NCBI GenBank assembly: GCA_947579665.1
Contig: OX388350.1
Span: 1,736,001 to 1,800,000, forward strand
Direction: 5' to 3'
Source of the DNA: Sympetrum striolatum
Lineage: Eukaryota; Arthropoda; Insecta; Odonata; Libellulidae
DNA length: 64,000 bases
Position 1 is the stretch's first letter, and the number at the start of each line of letters is the position of its first letter. A program made the position numbers and the translations under genes. Below, in pieces: positions 1 to 12,714 of the stretch. The notes below the pieces were generated by a model, which ran no database searches, was not told the DNA's origin, and saw only the letters and a list, made by a program, of their open reading frames with translations.

Positions 1-717
1 GGCTGGAAGATGTATGGTACGACTCAGTTTTAGAAAAAAATTTTTATAAGACCGTACTGTTCCTGGGTTCGAAGCCAGAGCACAATAACGTTTCTCTCAT
101 AAGGAATATAAAGGAAAAGTAGGACGTCATTTGAGGCAGTTGTAACCAATATTTCTGCTTGAATTTGCATACGCGGTTAGAGATGGTGTTTTTCTGTTGT
201 GCTGCATAGAAAGTATTGCCTGAAAGACCCGGGTTCGATGCCGGGCGGTAAAAATATCCCCCATATATAATACTATGGGGTATCTTTTCATAATTTTTTT
301 ATGCATTTATCGATATGTAAGGGAGCTCTTGCTTAGATGGAAGATGTATATTAACACTTTGTTTAAGAAAAAAAATAGATAAGACCATGCTGTTCCTGGG
401 TTCGATGCCAGAGCACATTATAATTTCTCAAATAAGGAGTGTATGTGAATAGTAGGACGTCGTTTGAGGTAGTTGCACCTAATAGTTTTGCTTGAATTTT
501 CACACATAGTTTGATATGGTAATCTTCTATTTTGCTGCATAGTAAGTACACCAGGTAGACCGGGGTTCGCTGCCAGGCGATTAAATTGCAGCGAATTCTA
601 CGAATATTTTGAATTTTTTTTTTCTTTTGATGTCCGTCCCGATATGTTGCCGATACGAAATTAGTGTTGTCGATCTGCTTGCAGTATGCAAGCAACATTT
701 TACTCGTAATAGATAAA
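1..717 (-). repeat. B-box element copy E1 (partial, cut by window start)
   Basis: This is the RE-proximal part of a copy whose other end lies outside the window. GGTTCGA-type motifs start at 66, 232, 399 and 564 (the last is GGTTCGC), so the spacing is 166, 167 and 165 bp. The RE hairpin is at 677-693 and is followed by CATTTTACTCGTA, after which the first Helitron begins. The copy is close to identical to the RE halves of E10, E11 and E13 and to the reverse complement of E3. Strand is given so that the RE is the 5' end; no coding role is seen, and the short open frames here are repeat noise. Confidence 0.85.
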
Positions 718-1059
718 TCTGTAGAGGGGGTCGTGTCTGTACATTGATCCGATTTCAAAAAAAGTTGTATTGCTAGATACTGGGGTTGTTCCCGAGTCCG
801 AAACAGGTTTTAGAAATTTTCATGTCTGTCTGTCTGTCTGTCTGTCTGGATGTTACAGCATCACTCAAAAACTATCCAACCGATTTTGATGAAATTTGGT
901 ATGATGGTCATTTGTCATCCGGGGAGTGACATAGGCTACCTTTTATCCACCTAGCTGTCCCCAGTTCGTCCCCAGTTGGGGTCAAAAATCTATTTCACGC
1001 TATAACTCTTAAGTTAATTATTTATAAAATTTCAAAATTCGTACAATATTAAATGTCTC

Positions 1060-1150
1060 CCTAGCGCAAATGATAGGCTAATTTTTGTAGACCCAACTGT
1101 ACTCGGTTCGACTCCAGAGGGTCGAATAGTTTCCATAAGAAATACATGGG
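1060..1150 (+). repeat. B-box monomer-like segment inside Helitron 1
   Basis: The text CGGTTCGACTCCAGAGGGTC at about 1104-1123 closely matches the U6 monomer core of the neighbouring array (GGTTCGATTCCAGAGGGCC). The following bases also resemble an array monomer (CATAAGAAATACATGGGA). The same segment lies in Helitron 2 near 3730-3750. It could be captured from the array or be the remains of a common ancestor. Confidence 0.6.
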
Positions 1151-1490
1151 AAGACATTTTTATCATTTGCACGAAACTTTTCTTTAACAAAATTGAATTA
1201 GAAATAAAGGTCCTTTGAAACTAAAACTAACACCAAAAAAAAGGAAATAGAATAAAGTTTTTTATTTTGGTCGTAGAATATTGCTTTCACTTCGAAGTTG
1301 TGAGAATTAGTAAGTTAAATACGAAAATTTTATGAGAATCTGATATTCTAAACAACCCGTCGTCAAGGCCAATCTCGACATTTTTAAATTCAAATTCGTT
1401 TGCATTAGCGCATCATCAACAGCCAAGCTTTGTTTATAGCAACACCAGTGTTTGTTGATTCTTTACGTGAAATTGATTTTTATCGTCGTA

Positions 1491-1572
1491 TTAAATGAAT
1501 CGAAAGGAAAAGGTGCGAAATGACCTCAGCTGTCGAGGCACCTTCATAATTACTACTACTACTTAAATTAAT
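1491..1572 (+). mobile_element. 5'-truncated tRNA-SINE insertion inside Helitron copy 1
   Basis: The 62 bp at 1501-1562 are absent from the matching place in Helitron copy 2. They end in an (ACT)n tail and are flanked by TTAAATGAAT (1491-1500) and TTAAATTAAT (1563-1572), a 10-bp target duplication with one mismatch. The internal stretch AAATGACCTCAGCTGTC matches the 3' part of the full SINE at 32,921-33,051 (AAATGACCTAAGCTGTC). This is a 5'-truncated retroposed SINE that arrived in one Helitron copy only. Confidence 0.85.
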
Positions 1573-3356
1573 CTTCTTTCCTCATATAAAGTAATTATAT
1601 CTTCTTAGCTTGGTAAGTTGATAACTTTCTCATTATTATTTTCCGCTCTAAATAATAATCGTTTTATTTAGCGTCCCGCTGTGAATTTAATCTTTAACGC
1701 TGAAGAATAAATCAATCAAGATGTTTGAAATATCCCTGAATTCAGTGATTGCTTCCATTGAAGTGTCAATAATTGGGCTTAATAAGCAGCAAGGAATGAC
1801 AAGCCTTTTATAGCTGACTTGAAAGGTAAACGAATTTTGTACTTTTAGATATAGAATGGGAAATTAAACCAAGAAATGTTTCAGTGGATCATCTATTGGT
1901 GTGTTTAAGTATAGGTACTATCCATCTATATCTTTTCTAGATAGTGATAATCATACATATTGGTATTTTGTTATATCTTAAATAATATGTTTAAATGTTC
2001 GTGTTAAGCGATTGCCGATACGTTATTAAGTTTTTTAGACTATAAAATATGGAACACCTCTCTCAGATTATGGGCGGCTGTCCTTTATTTTTATGCTTCG
2101 GTTCTATGCTGGCTGCTCAAATATTATCATTAGAAATACGCCTCAATATGTATGTTGTATGTTGCAGGGTTTAATTATTCCAAAAAATCAAAGTAGTATT
2201 CATTTTACGGACTCTAGACAAGTATCGAAGGAGATAAAATATACATGTATTATTTTCATTGCTGTAACTAATAGATTCTATGTCTAGGCAAGGACAAATT
2301 GGATAAACTGAATAAGAATTTAGTCGAATAAGCATCATTTCGAAGTATGACCTCTAACAAGATATTTCACTTTCGAAGTCTTTTTCGTTAATTTACTTCT
2401 CATTTTCAGTTACATATACTATAGAAATTCTCTCTAGAATGAAGTATTGCTGGTATATGGTTTACCTTCAGTCCAATATAAAACTCGGGAACTGTTTTCA
2501 GATATGTTACTATACACATGAAAATATCATCTTTGAATAAGGAAAGGGTTAAGGTGACTTTTCACATAAGGGCGTGCACCCAGGAAAATTCCCAAGGAAA
2601 AACGGACTTGAAAATTCCACCTCCTCCTCATTCCACGTTTATAAAAATATCGGAAGACAATATTTTTCGTCAACGGGATCTGAAAACATTGAAATTAAAT
2701 TAAATCCTATTCAAGAGAAAAGGTAAGAGTTCACTCTGATTTTTCAACATAAAGGTCAAATTATTATTGCGATATAAATAAACAGATGCGTCGCTTACAT
2801 TATCAATAGGATAATAAATTTCTACACAATTCATACAGTGAATTCAACAGCAGAGGGTTATTTAATAAGTGTTAAGTAATAAAATTAAGAAAACGGCCGA
2901 CGCCATCTAAAGGATATTAGGTGTTAATTCAAAAAAGGACGAGTTCTAATTAGCTTAACTGCTATACATCGTAATTCGTTTGCGGCCTTTATTTGTTAAT
3001 TCGTTTATTTGATAGTTTCGATGATTTCACTGACTCGCTGTCTAACGAACATATTGGACGTGCTAAGCGACTGGTTCATTCGTGTTGCTATTTTTGTGAT
3101 TTCGTCTCCATTCATTTGGTACTCAGTTGTTTCCTCTATTTGTTGTAGCGACCGGTGCATTAGTTTATTCTGTGATTTACATTTGTGTAGCTGTTTTTGT
3201 GATTTCGTAAGACACATAGGATGAAGAGAAGTATTGTTTTTTCATAAATTTAAGAGTTCTCATATCTAAATTTTTTCATATGTAAATTTCATTACTTTCG
3301 ATTTACATTCATTTTTCCGTTGAGAATCAACGGGCACTCCGCTAGTATATAATAAA

Positions 3357-6244
3357 TCTGTAGAGGGGGTCGTGTCTGTACATTGATCCGATTTCAAAAA
3401 AAGTTGTATTGCTAGATACTGGGGTTGTTCCCGAGTCCGAAACGGGTTTTAGAAATTTTCATGTCTGTCTGTCTGTCTGTCTGTCTGGATGTTACAGCAT
3501 CACTCAAAAACTATCCGACCGATTTTGATGAAATTTGGTATGATGGTCATTTGTCATCCGGGGAGTGACATAGGCTACCTTTTATCCACCTAGCTGTCCC
3601 CAGTTGGGGTCAAAAATCTATTTCACGCTATAACTCTTAAGTTAATTATTTATAAAATTTCAAAATTTGTACAATATTAAAAGTCTCCCTAGCGCAAATG
3701 ATAGGCTAATTTTTGTTGACCCAACTGTATTCGGTTCGACTCCAGAGGGTCGAATAGTTTCCATAAGAAATACCTGGGAAGATATTTTTATCATTTGTAT
3801 AGTACCTTTCTTTAATGAAATTAAATTAGAAATAATGGTCCTTTGAAACAAAAAATAACACCAAAACAAAGGAAACAGAATAAAGTTTCTTATTTTGGTC
3901 GTAGAATATTGCTTTCACTTCGAAGTTGTGAGAATTTGGAAGTAAAATACAAAAATTTTATGAAAATCTGACATCGTAAACAACCCGTCGTCAAGGCCAA
4001 TCTCTATATTCTTTAAATTCAAATTCGTTAGCATTAGCGCGTCATCAACAACCAAGCTTTGTTTATAGCAACACCAGTGTTTGTTGATTCTTTCCGTGAA
4101 ATTAATCATTATCGTCGTATTAAATGAATCTTCTTTCCTCATATAAAGTAATTATATCTTCTTAGCTTGGTAAGTTGATAACTTTTTCATTCTTATTTTC
4201 CGATCTAAATACAAATCGTTTCATTTAGCGTCCCACCGTTTTTAATGAATCAATCAAGATCGTTAAAATATCCCTGTATTCAGTGATTGCTTCCTTTGAA
4301 GTGTAAAGAATTGGATTTAAAGCAGCAAGGAATCATAATCCTTTTGTACGTGACTGGAAAAAGGTAAACGAATATTGTGCTTTTAGATATAGAATTGGAA
4401 ATTAAACCAAGAAATGTTTTAGTGGATCGTCTATTGATGTGTTTACGTATAGGTACTATCCACCTATATCTTTTCTTGACGGTGATAGTCATACTCATTG
4501 GTATTTTGTTATATCTTAAATATTATATTTAAATTTTCGTGTTATACGGTTATTTCGTGATACGTTATTAAGTTTGTTAGCCTATAAAATATGAAACACC
4601 TCTCTCAGATTATGGGCGACTGTTCTTTATTTTTATGCTTTGGTTCTATGCTGGCTACTCAAATATTATCATTACGAATACTCTTCAATATGAATGTTGT
4701 ATTTTGCATGGTTTAATTATTCCAAAAAAATCAATGTAGTATTCAGTTTACGGACTCCAGACATGCATCGAGAGAAATAAATTATACATGCATTCTTTTC
4801 ATTGCTGTAACTAATAGATTGTATGTCTAGGTAAGGAAAAATTGGATAAACTGAATAAGAATTTAGTCGAATAAGCATCATTTCGAAGAATGACCTCTAA
4901 CAAGATATTTCACTTTCGAAAACTTTTTCGTCAATATACTTCACTTTTTCAGTAACATATACTATAGAAATTCCCTCTAGAAAGAAGTATTGCTGGTATA
5001 TGTTTTACCATTAGTCCAATATTAAACTCGGGAACTTTTTTCAGATATGTTACTCTATACATGAGAGTATCAACTTCGAATATTTTAACTATAGGAGCCA
5101 TGTCACTGAATTTCAATTATTTGCCGATATCACCGAAAACAATCGCAAATGAATAAAATAATTGACACAAAATTTGATCATTTTTATATTTATATTGACA
5201 ATTGGTTTTTCTCTTATTGGTACATAAATCTTCTTTCTATTGGAGTTCGTTTTAGAGGTACTGTTAAGTTAATGCTAAATATATAGTATTTGTTCTTGGT
5301 TGCGAGTTAAAATCATGCAAATGAGACAGAAAAATAAATGGCCAAGTAAAGGAAATGTAATTGATTTATGTTATTCGAATTTCATGGATTTTTGAGGAAA
5401 GATCACGAGAAAAACTTGCGAGCATTTCTTATCATCACCGATTACATCGCTTAAATGAGATAACACCCATAAGTTTGAATGTCTACTTTCGCTTGGAAAA
5501 AGAATGAAGTTTCTTCATTCCACGTTTACGAAAATATCGGAAGACAATATTTTTCGTCAACGGGATCTGAAAACATTGAAATTAAATTAAATCCTATTCA
5601 AGAGAAGAGGTAAGAGTTTACTCTGATTTTTCAACATGATGGTCAAATTATTATTGCGATATAATTAAACAGATGCGCCGCTTACATTATCAATAGGATA
5701 AAATTTTTTTTCACAATTCTAACAGTCAATTTAACAGCAGAGGGTTATTTATTAAGTGTTAAGTAATTAAATTAAAGAACAGTCGACGCCATCTTAAGGA
5801 TAAATTAAGTGTTAATTCATAAAAGGACGAGTTCTAATTAGATTAAATACTATACATCGTAATTCGCTTGTGACCGTTTATTTAATAGTTGCGATGATTT
5901 CGGTCACTCGCTCATTGTCGTTCGGACATATTGGACGTGCTAAGCGACTGGTTCATTCGTTTTCGTTTGTGATTACAAGATTTGTGCGGCTATTTTTGTG
6001 ATTTCGTCTCCATTCATTTGGTACTCAGTTATTTCCTCCATTTTTTGTAGCGACCGGTGCATTAGATTATTCTGTGATTTACATTTGTGCAGCTATTTTT
6101 GTGATTTCGTAAGACACATAGGATGAAGAGAAGTATTTTTTTATAAATTTAAGAGTTCTCATATCTAAATTTTTTCATATCTAAATTTCATTGCTTTCGA
6201 TTTACATTCATTTTTCCGTTGAGAATCAACGGGCACTCTGCTAG
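3357..6244 (+). mobile_element. Non-autonomous Helitron copy 2, in direct tandem with copy 1
   Basis: The element starts with the same TCTGTAGAGGGGGTCG and ends with hairpin CCGTTGA-GAA-TCAACGG plus CTAG at 6241-6244. It is about 2.89 kb. Only 11 bp (TATATAATAAA) separate it from copy 1, in the same orientation. Compared with copy 1 it lacks the 62-bp SINE and carries about 425 bp of different sequence around 5087-5512 where copy 1 has about 90 bp, so the two were not made by a very recent local duplication. No transposase is encoded; the short open frames are not convincing genes. Confidence 0.88.
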
Positions 6245-7062
6245 TATATATATATATATAAATGAATATATGATACAAGTAAAATGTAGCTTGCATACTG
6301 CAAGCAGATCGACAACACTAATTTTATATCGGCATTATATCGGGACGGTCCTAAAAAGAAAAAAAAGGATAGGGTATTATATTAAAATTCGCTGCAAATT
6401 AATCGTCTGGCATGGAACCCGGGTCTTCCTGGTTAACTAACTATGCAGCAAAACAGAAGATCACCATCTCTAACTATGTGTGGAAATTCAAATAGAAATA
6501 TTTTCTGCAACTGCCTAAAACGACGACTTACTTTTCTCTTATATTCCTTATGAGAGAAATTTTAACGTGCTCTGGCATCGAACCCAGTACCAGTTCCATC
6601 TTATCAATATATTTTTCTTAAACCAATTCTTACCATACATCAACCATCAAAGAACGATCTTCCTATCATTTCGATAAGTGAATCAAAATAAATAATGAAA
6701 AACAGCTCCCATGTATTTTAAAGGGCAGATCTTTGCATCGTCCTAGCATCGAACCCAGGATATTTTTTGTGAAATTCATTGATGTTTTCGAAAGTTCACA
6801 ACCATAAATATAGGTTCCTTGAGTTTTTTTTCTCTACCTCTCTGGAAAGTATTTTTTTTTATTCCCAAAAATCACGGCGATGCATTTAAACGGGAAAAAT
6901 CAGGACTTCGGGGCCCTCTGGAATCGAACCTATGACACTGAGGATTACAGACGCTTTTTTCCTGGGGGTATCACGTTATGGCCAATATGTCATAAAGTTT
7001 TCAAGTCAATCACGCTTGTGGTTTAGCCTGTGAATTTGTATCCTATCTATATACCTATATAG
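6245..7062 (+). repeat. B-box element copy E2 (short, four monomers)
   Basis: The RE hairpin is at 6289-6305, after a TA microsatellite and a degraded CAAGTA in place of CGAGTA. B-box motifs, here read as TCGAACC on the plus strand, lie at about 6413 (degenerate GGAACC), 6578, 6749 and 6924. Two of the usual six monomers are missing. The LE side is the CCTATCTATATA tract just before 7062. This copy opens the plus-oriented arm of the cluster. Confidence 0.85.
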
Positions 7063-8230
7063 CTACGAGTAAAATGTAGCTTGCATACTGCAAGCAGATC
7101 GACAACACTAATTTCATAGCGGCATCATATCGGGACGGACATCAAAAGAAAAAAAAAAGGATTCAAAATATTCGTAGAATTCGCTGCAATTTAATCGCCT
7201 GGCAGCGAACCCCGGTCTTCCTGGCGTACTTACTATGCAGCAAAACAGAAGATAACCATATCAAACTATGTGTGAAAATTCAAACAAAACTATTAGGTGC
7301 AACTACCTTAAACGACGTCCTACTTTTCACATACACTCCTTATGTGAGAAATTATAATGTGCTCTTGCATCGAACCCAGGAACTGCATGGTCTTATCTAT
7401 TTTATTTCTTAAACAAAGTGTTAATATACATCTTCCATCTAAGCAAGAGCTCCCTTACATATCGATAAATGCATAAAAAAATTATGAAAAGATACCCCAT
7501 AGTAATATATATGGGGGATATTTTTACCGCCCGGCATCGAACCCGGGTCTTTCAGGCAATACTTTCTATGCAGCACAACAGAAAAACACCATCTCTAACC
7601 GCGTATGCAAATTCAAGCAGAAATATTGGTTACAAATGCCTCAAATGACGTCCTACTTTTCCTTTATATTCCTTATGAGAGAAACGTTATTGTGCTCTGG
7701 CTTCGAACCCAGGAATAGTACGTTCTTATGAAAATTTTTTTCTAAAACTTATTCGTACCATACATCTTCCAGCCAAGCACGAACATATTATCATTTCGAT
7801 AAGTGCTTTTAAAAAAATAATGAAAAACGGCTCCCATGTATTTTAAAGGGCAGATCTTTGCATCGTCCTAGCATCGAACCCAGGATACTTTTTGTGAAAG
7901 TCATTGATGTTTTCGAAAGTCCAAGACCATAAATATAGGCACCTTGAGTTTTAAATCTCTACCTATCCGGAAAGTATTTTTTTTAAATTCCCGAAAATCA
8001 CGGCAATGCATTCAAACGGGAAAAATCGGGACTTTTTGGCCCTCTGGAATCGAACCTATGACACTGAGGATCAAAGTCGCTTTTTTCCTGGGGGTTTCAT
8101 GTTATGGCCAATATGTCATAAAAATTTCAGATCAATGACGCTTGTAGTTTAGGCTGTGAATTTGTATCCTATCTATCTATATAGGTATATATATGAATGA
8201 ATCCGGAGAAGCATCTATATATAATAGATA
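7063..8230 (+). repeat. B-box element copy E3 (six monomers, A-type)
   Basis: The RE hairpin is at 7079-7095. B-box motifs start at about 7204 (degenerate), 7370, 7537, 7703, 7874 and 8050, spaced 166, 167, 166, 171 and 176 bp. The copy ends in CTAT repeats and the LE unit ATGAATCCGGAGAAGCATC (about 8194-8213). Its first 700 bp are the near-exact reverse complement of positions 1-600. Confidence 0.88.
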
Positions 8231-9404
8231 TTGCTTTACGAGTAAAATGAAGCTTGCATACTGCAAGCATATCGACAACACTAATTTCATGTCGGCATCA
8301 TATCGGGAAGGCCGTCAAAAGAAAGAAAAAATGCATTGAAAATATTCTGATTATTCGCTGCAATTTATTTGTCCGGCATCGAACCCGGGACTTCCTAGTG
8401 ATACTTACTATGCAGCACAATAGAAGATCACCATCTCTAACTATCTGTGAAAATTCAAGCAGAAATATTATCTGAAACTGCATCAAACGACGTTCTACTT
8501 TTCCCTTATATTTCTTATGAGAGAAATGTTAATGTGGTCTGGCATCGAACCCAGGAATATTACGGTCTTCTGAAAATTGTTTTCTTAAACCAGTTTTAAC
8601 CATACATCTTCCAGCCAAGCACGAACTTCCTATCGTTTCGATAAGTGCATCAAAAAAATAATGAAATACAAACCCTATGTATTTTAAACGGGAGACATAT
8701 TTACCGCCCGGCATCGAACCCGGGACTTTCTGGTGAAACTTCCTATGCAACATAATAGAAGATATAATTCTTTAACTATGTGCGAAAATTCAAGCAGAAA
8801 TATTGGCTGCAACTGCCTCAATCGAAGTCTTACTTTTCCCTTATATTCCTTATGAGAGAAATGTTAATGTGCTCTGGCATCGAACCCAGGAATAGTACGG
8901 TCTTATGAAAATTTTTTTCTTAAACTAAGTCTTACCTTACACTTTCCGGCTAAGCACGAACTTCCTATTTTTTCCAGAAGTGCATTAAAAAAAAATAATG
9001 AAAAACAGCTCCCATGTATTTTAAAGGGCAGATCTTTGCATCGTTCTAGCATCGAACCCAGGATATTTTTTGTGAAAGTCATTGATGTTTTCGAAAGTCC
9101 AACACCATAAATATAGACACCTTGAGTTTTATTTCTCTACCTTTCCGGAAACTATTTTTTTTTAATTCCCGAAAATTACGGCAATGTATTTAAACGGGAA
9201 AAATCGGGACTTTGGGGCTCTCTGGAATCGAACCTATGACACTGAGGATCAAAGTCGCTTTTTTCCTGGGGGTTATACGTTATGGCCAATATGTCATAAA
9301 AATTTCAATTCAATGACGCTTGTGGTTTAGCCTGTGAATTTGTATCCTATCTATATAGCTATATATATGAATGAATCAGGAGAAGCATCTATATATAATA
9401 GATA
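8231..9404 (+). repeat. B-box element copy E4 (six monomers, A-type)
   Basis: The RE hairpin is at 8252-8268. B-box motifs start at 8379, 8545, 8714, 8880, 9052 and 9228 (spacing 166, 169, 166, 172, 176). The motif at 8714 sits in a clean T-arm-like hairpin, CCCGG around an eight-base loop. The LE unit (AATCAGGAGAAGCATC variant) closes the copy near 9390. Confidence 0.88.
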
Positions 9405-10508
9405 CGAGTAAAATGTAGCTTGCATACTGCAAGCAGATCGACAACACTAATTTCATGTCGGCATCATATCGGGACGGCCCTCAAAAGAAAAAAAAAAGGG
9501 ATTGAAATTATTCTTAAAATTCGCTGCAATTTAATCCCCTGGCATCGAACCTAGGCCTTCCTGGTGAACCTACTATGCAGCACAACAGGAAATCGCCATC
9601 TCTTACTTTGTGTGAAAATTCAAGCAGAAATATTGGCTCAACTGTCTCAAACGACGTCCTACATTTCAATAATTTAAATGGCTCTCTGGATTCGAACCAA
9701 GGACGATCTAGGAAATCTAAAACATGTTTTTAAAATGTCTCTATTTTCTCTATCTATGTGCCTAATTACATGTTTTAATATTATTGGGAAGGGGTTTAAA
9801 TTCATTTTTAAAAATCGGATAATTTACTCTTTGTAGTGACGCCTGGTGTCGAACCCAGGAAATATTGGTAGCTGCGAGTGGACAGTATGACTTATTAGGA
9901 CTTCATCTTATTTCGTACAAAGTTTGAAGTCGATATCATGCCGAGAAGTACCTAAAATCTGTTTCCGTTATCCCAATAAGAAATGCATTGTGGAGTGCAA
10001 ATAACCCTCTGGGATCGAACCAAGGACCATCAGCGAATATGTAAAAGTTTATTATGAAATATATTTATGATATCTAAACCCTTGCCGAATTTCAAGTTTC
10101 CATGCCATCGGGAAAGGGTCCAAAAAAAATCTTAAAAATCGCCACAATGCATTTTAAACGGCCGATTTTTGCCTCGACCTAATATCGAACCCAGGATATA
10201 TTCAGTAAAACTCATTTATGTTTTCGATAGATCATGACCATATATATCGGCTCCTTGAGTTTTAAGTCCCTACCTATCCGGCAAGTATTTTTTAAAAATT
10301 CCCGAAAATCAAAGCAATGCATTCAAACGGGAAAAATCGGGACTTTGGGGCCCTCTGGAATCGAACCCATGACACTGAGGTTCAAAATCGCTTTTTTCCT
10401 GGTGGTTTCACGTTATGGCCAATACGTGGTAAAAATTTTGAGTCAATGACGCCAGTAGTTTAGCCTGTGAATTAGTATCCTATCTATCTATCTATCTATA
10501 TAGGTATA
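9405..10508 (+). repeat. B-box element copy E5 (six monomers, B-type)
   Basis: The RE hairpin is at 9418-9434. B-box motifs start at 9545, 9692, 9849, 10,015, 10,185 and 10,361 (spacing 147, 157, 166, 170, 176). Monomers 2-4 carry different flanks from A-type copies: CTCTGGATTCGAACCAAGG, CCTGGTGTCGAACCCAGG and CTCTGGGATCGAACCAAGG. It ends in (CTAT)n and TATAGGTATA without the 37-bp LE unit. Confidence 0.88.
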
Positions 10509-11609
10509 CGAGTAAAATGTAGCTTGCATACTGCAAGCAGATCGGCAATGCTAATTATATATCGGTATCATATCGGGACGGTCCCGGAAAGGAAAAAAAG
10601 GATTGAAAATATTCTTAAAATTCGCTTCAATTTAATCGTCTGGCATCGAACCCGGGTCTTTTTGGTGAAATTACTATGCAGCACATACGAAGATCATCTT
10701 CCATAAATACGTGTGAAAATTCGAGCAGTAATATAGGCTGCAACTGCCTCAAACGAAGACCTACTTTTCAAGAATGTTAATAGCTCTCTGGATTCGAACC
10801 AAGGACGATCTAGGAAATATAAAATATGTTTTCGAAATGTATCTATAAGTTCTATATATATGCTGAATTTCAAGTTTTAATATTGTTGGGAAGAGGTTCA
10901 AAATAGTTCATAAACTTCGGATCAGTGACTGATTGTAGAGACGCCTGGTGTCGAACCCTGGAAGTATTGGAAGCTGTTAATGCACAAAATGACTTGCTAA
11001 GACCTGATTAAATTTCATAGAAAGTTTGAAGTCGATATCATGCCGGGAAGTACCTAAAATTTATTTCCGTTATCTCCGTAAGAAATGCATTGAGGAATAT
11101 AAATGTCCCTCTGGGATCGAACCAAGGACCATCAGCGAATATGTAAAATTTGATTATGAAATAAATCTATGATATCCAACCCCATGCCGAATTTCAAGTT
11201 TCCATGCCATCGGGAAGGGGTCCAAGAAAATCTTAAAAATCGCCACAATGCATTTTAAACGGCCGATTTTTGCCCCGATCTAGCATCGAACCATGGATAT
11301 GTTCCGTAAAACTCATTTATGTTTTCGATAGATTATGACCATATATAAAGGCTCCTTGAGTTTCGATTCTCTAACTATACGGGAAGTATTTTTTAAAAAT
11401 TCCCGAAAATCAAAGCAATACATTTAAACGGGAAAAATCGGGACTTTGGGGCCCTCTGGAATCGAACCCATGACACTGAGGATCGAAGTCGCTTTTTTCC
11501 TGGGGGTTTCACGTTATGGCCAATATGTCATAAAAATTTCAGAACAATGACGCATGTAGTTTAGGCTGTGAATTAGTATCTTATCTATCTATCTATCTAT
11601 ATAGGTATA
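10509..11609 (+). repeat. B-box element copy E6 (six monomers, B-type)
   Basis: The RE hairpin is at 10,522-10,538. B-box motifs start at 10,646, 10,794, 10,951, 11,117, 11,286 and 11,462. Order and spacing match E5. It ends in (CTAT)n followed by TATAGGTATA. Confidence 0.87.
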
Positions 11610-12714
11610 CGAGTAAAATGTAGCTTGCATACTGCAAGCAGATCGACAACAATAATTTCATGTCGGCATCATATCGGGACGGCCCTCAAAAGAAAAAAAA
11701 AGGTATTGAAAATATTCTTAAAATTCGCTGCAATTTAATTGACTGGCATCGAACCCGGGTCTTCCTGGTAAGCTTACTATGCAGCACAACAGAAAATCAT
11801 CATCTCTTACTATGTGTGAAAATTCAAGCAGAAATATTGGCTACAACTGCCTCAAACGACGTTCTACTTTTCAGGAATGTAAATGGCGCTCTGGATTCGA
11901 ACCAAGTACGATCTTGGAAATCTAAAACATGTTCATGAAAGTTATTTATGATCTCTATCTATTTGCCGATTTTCAAGTTTATATATTATTGGGATAGGGC
12001 TCAAAATAATTATTAAAAATCGGATCAACCACTGATATAAGAGACGCCTGGTGTCGAGCCCAGGAAATATATTTACGCTGTGAATGCACAATATGATTTT
12101 AAAGGACTTGATCTTATTTTGTGCAAAGTTTGAAATCGATATCATGCCGGGAAGTACCTAAAATTTGTCTCCGTTATCTCCATAAGAAATGCATTGAGGA
12201 ATGTAAATGGCCCTCTGGGATCGAACCAAGGACCATCAGCGAATATAAAAAATTTGATTTTGAAATAAATTTATGATCTCCAACCTCATGCCGAATTTCA
12301 AGTATCCATGCCATCGGGAAAGGGTCCAAAAAAAATCATAAAAATCGCCACAATGCATTTTAAACGGCCGATTTTTGCCTCGACCTAGCATCGAACTTAG
12401 GATATTTTCCGTAAAACTCATTAATGATTTCGATAGATCATTACCATATATATAGGCTCCTTGAGTTTTATTTCTCTACCTATCCGGAAAGTATTTTTTT
12501 TAAATTCCCGAAAATCACGGCAATGCATTTAAATGGTAAAAATCGGGACTTTGGGGCCATCTGGAATCGAACCCATGACACTGAGGATCAAAGTCGCTTT
12601 TTTCCTGGGGGTTTCACGTTATGGCCAATATGTCATAAAAATTTCAGAACAATGACGCATGTAGTTTAGGCTGTGAATTAGTATCCTATCTATCTATCTA
12701 TCTATATAGGTATA
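11610..12714 (+). repeat. B-box element copy E7 (six monomers, B-type)
   Basis: The RE hairpin is at 11,623-11,639. B-box motifs lie at 11,749, 11,897, 12,054 (TCGAGCC), 12,221, 12,391 (TCGAACT) and 12,567. E7 and the start of E8 are nearly identical, which points to recent tandem duplication. Confidence 0.87.

Larger units (their letters stand above)
718..3345 (+). mobile_element. Non-autonomous Helitron copy 1
   Basis: The element starts with TC (TCTGTAGAGGGGGTCG) after an A and ends with CTAG before a T. The CTAG at 3342-3345 lies 12 bases after the hairpin CCGTTGA-GAA-TCAACGG (3317-3333). These are the standard Helitron landmarks: 5' TC, 3' hairpin, CTRR and insertion in AT. Near the 5' end is a (GTCT)n tract at about 823-848, followed by a segment seen in many arthropod Helitrons (ATAGGCTACCTTTTATCC). 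I see no Rep/helicase coding capacity, so it depends on a partner elsewhere. It is about 2.63 kb, shares most of its length with copy 2, and differs by a 62-bp SINE insertion (1501-1562) and a replaced block at about 2541-2628. Confidence 0.88.

Noticed and set aside
718..6244. Captured host gene or Rep/helicase in the Helitrons
   Set aside because: No frame shows Rep, helicase or any recognisable exon; the short frames overlap on both strands at 3,005-3,224 without family motifs.
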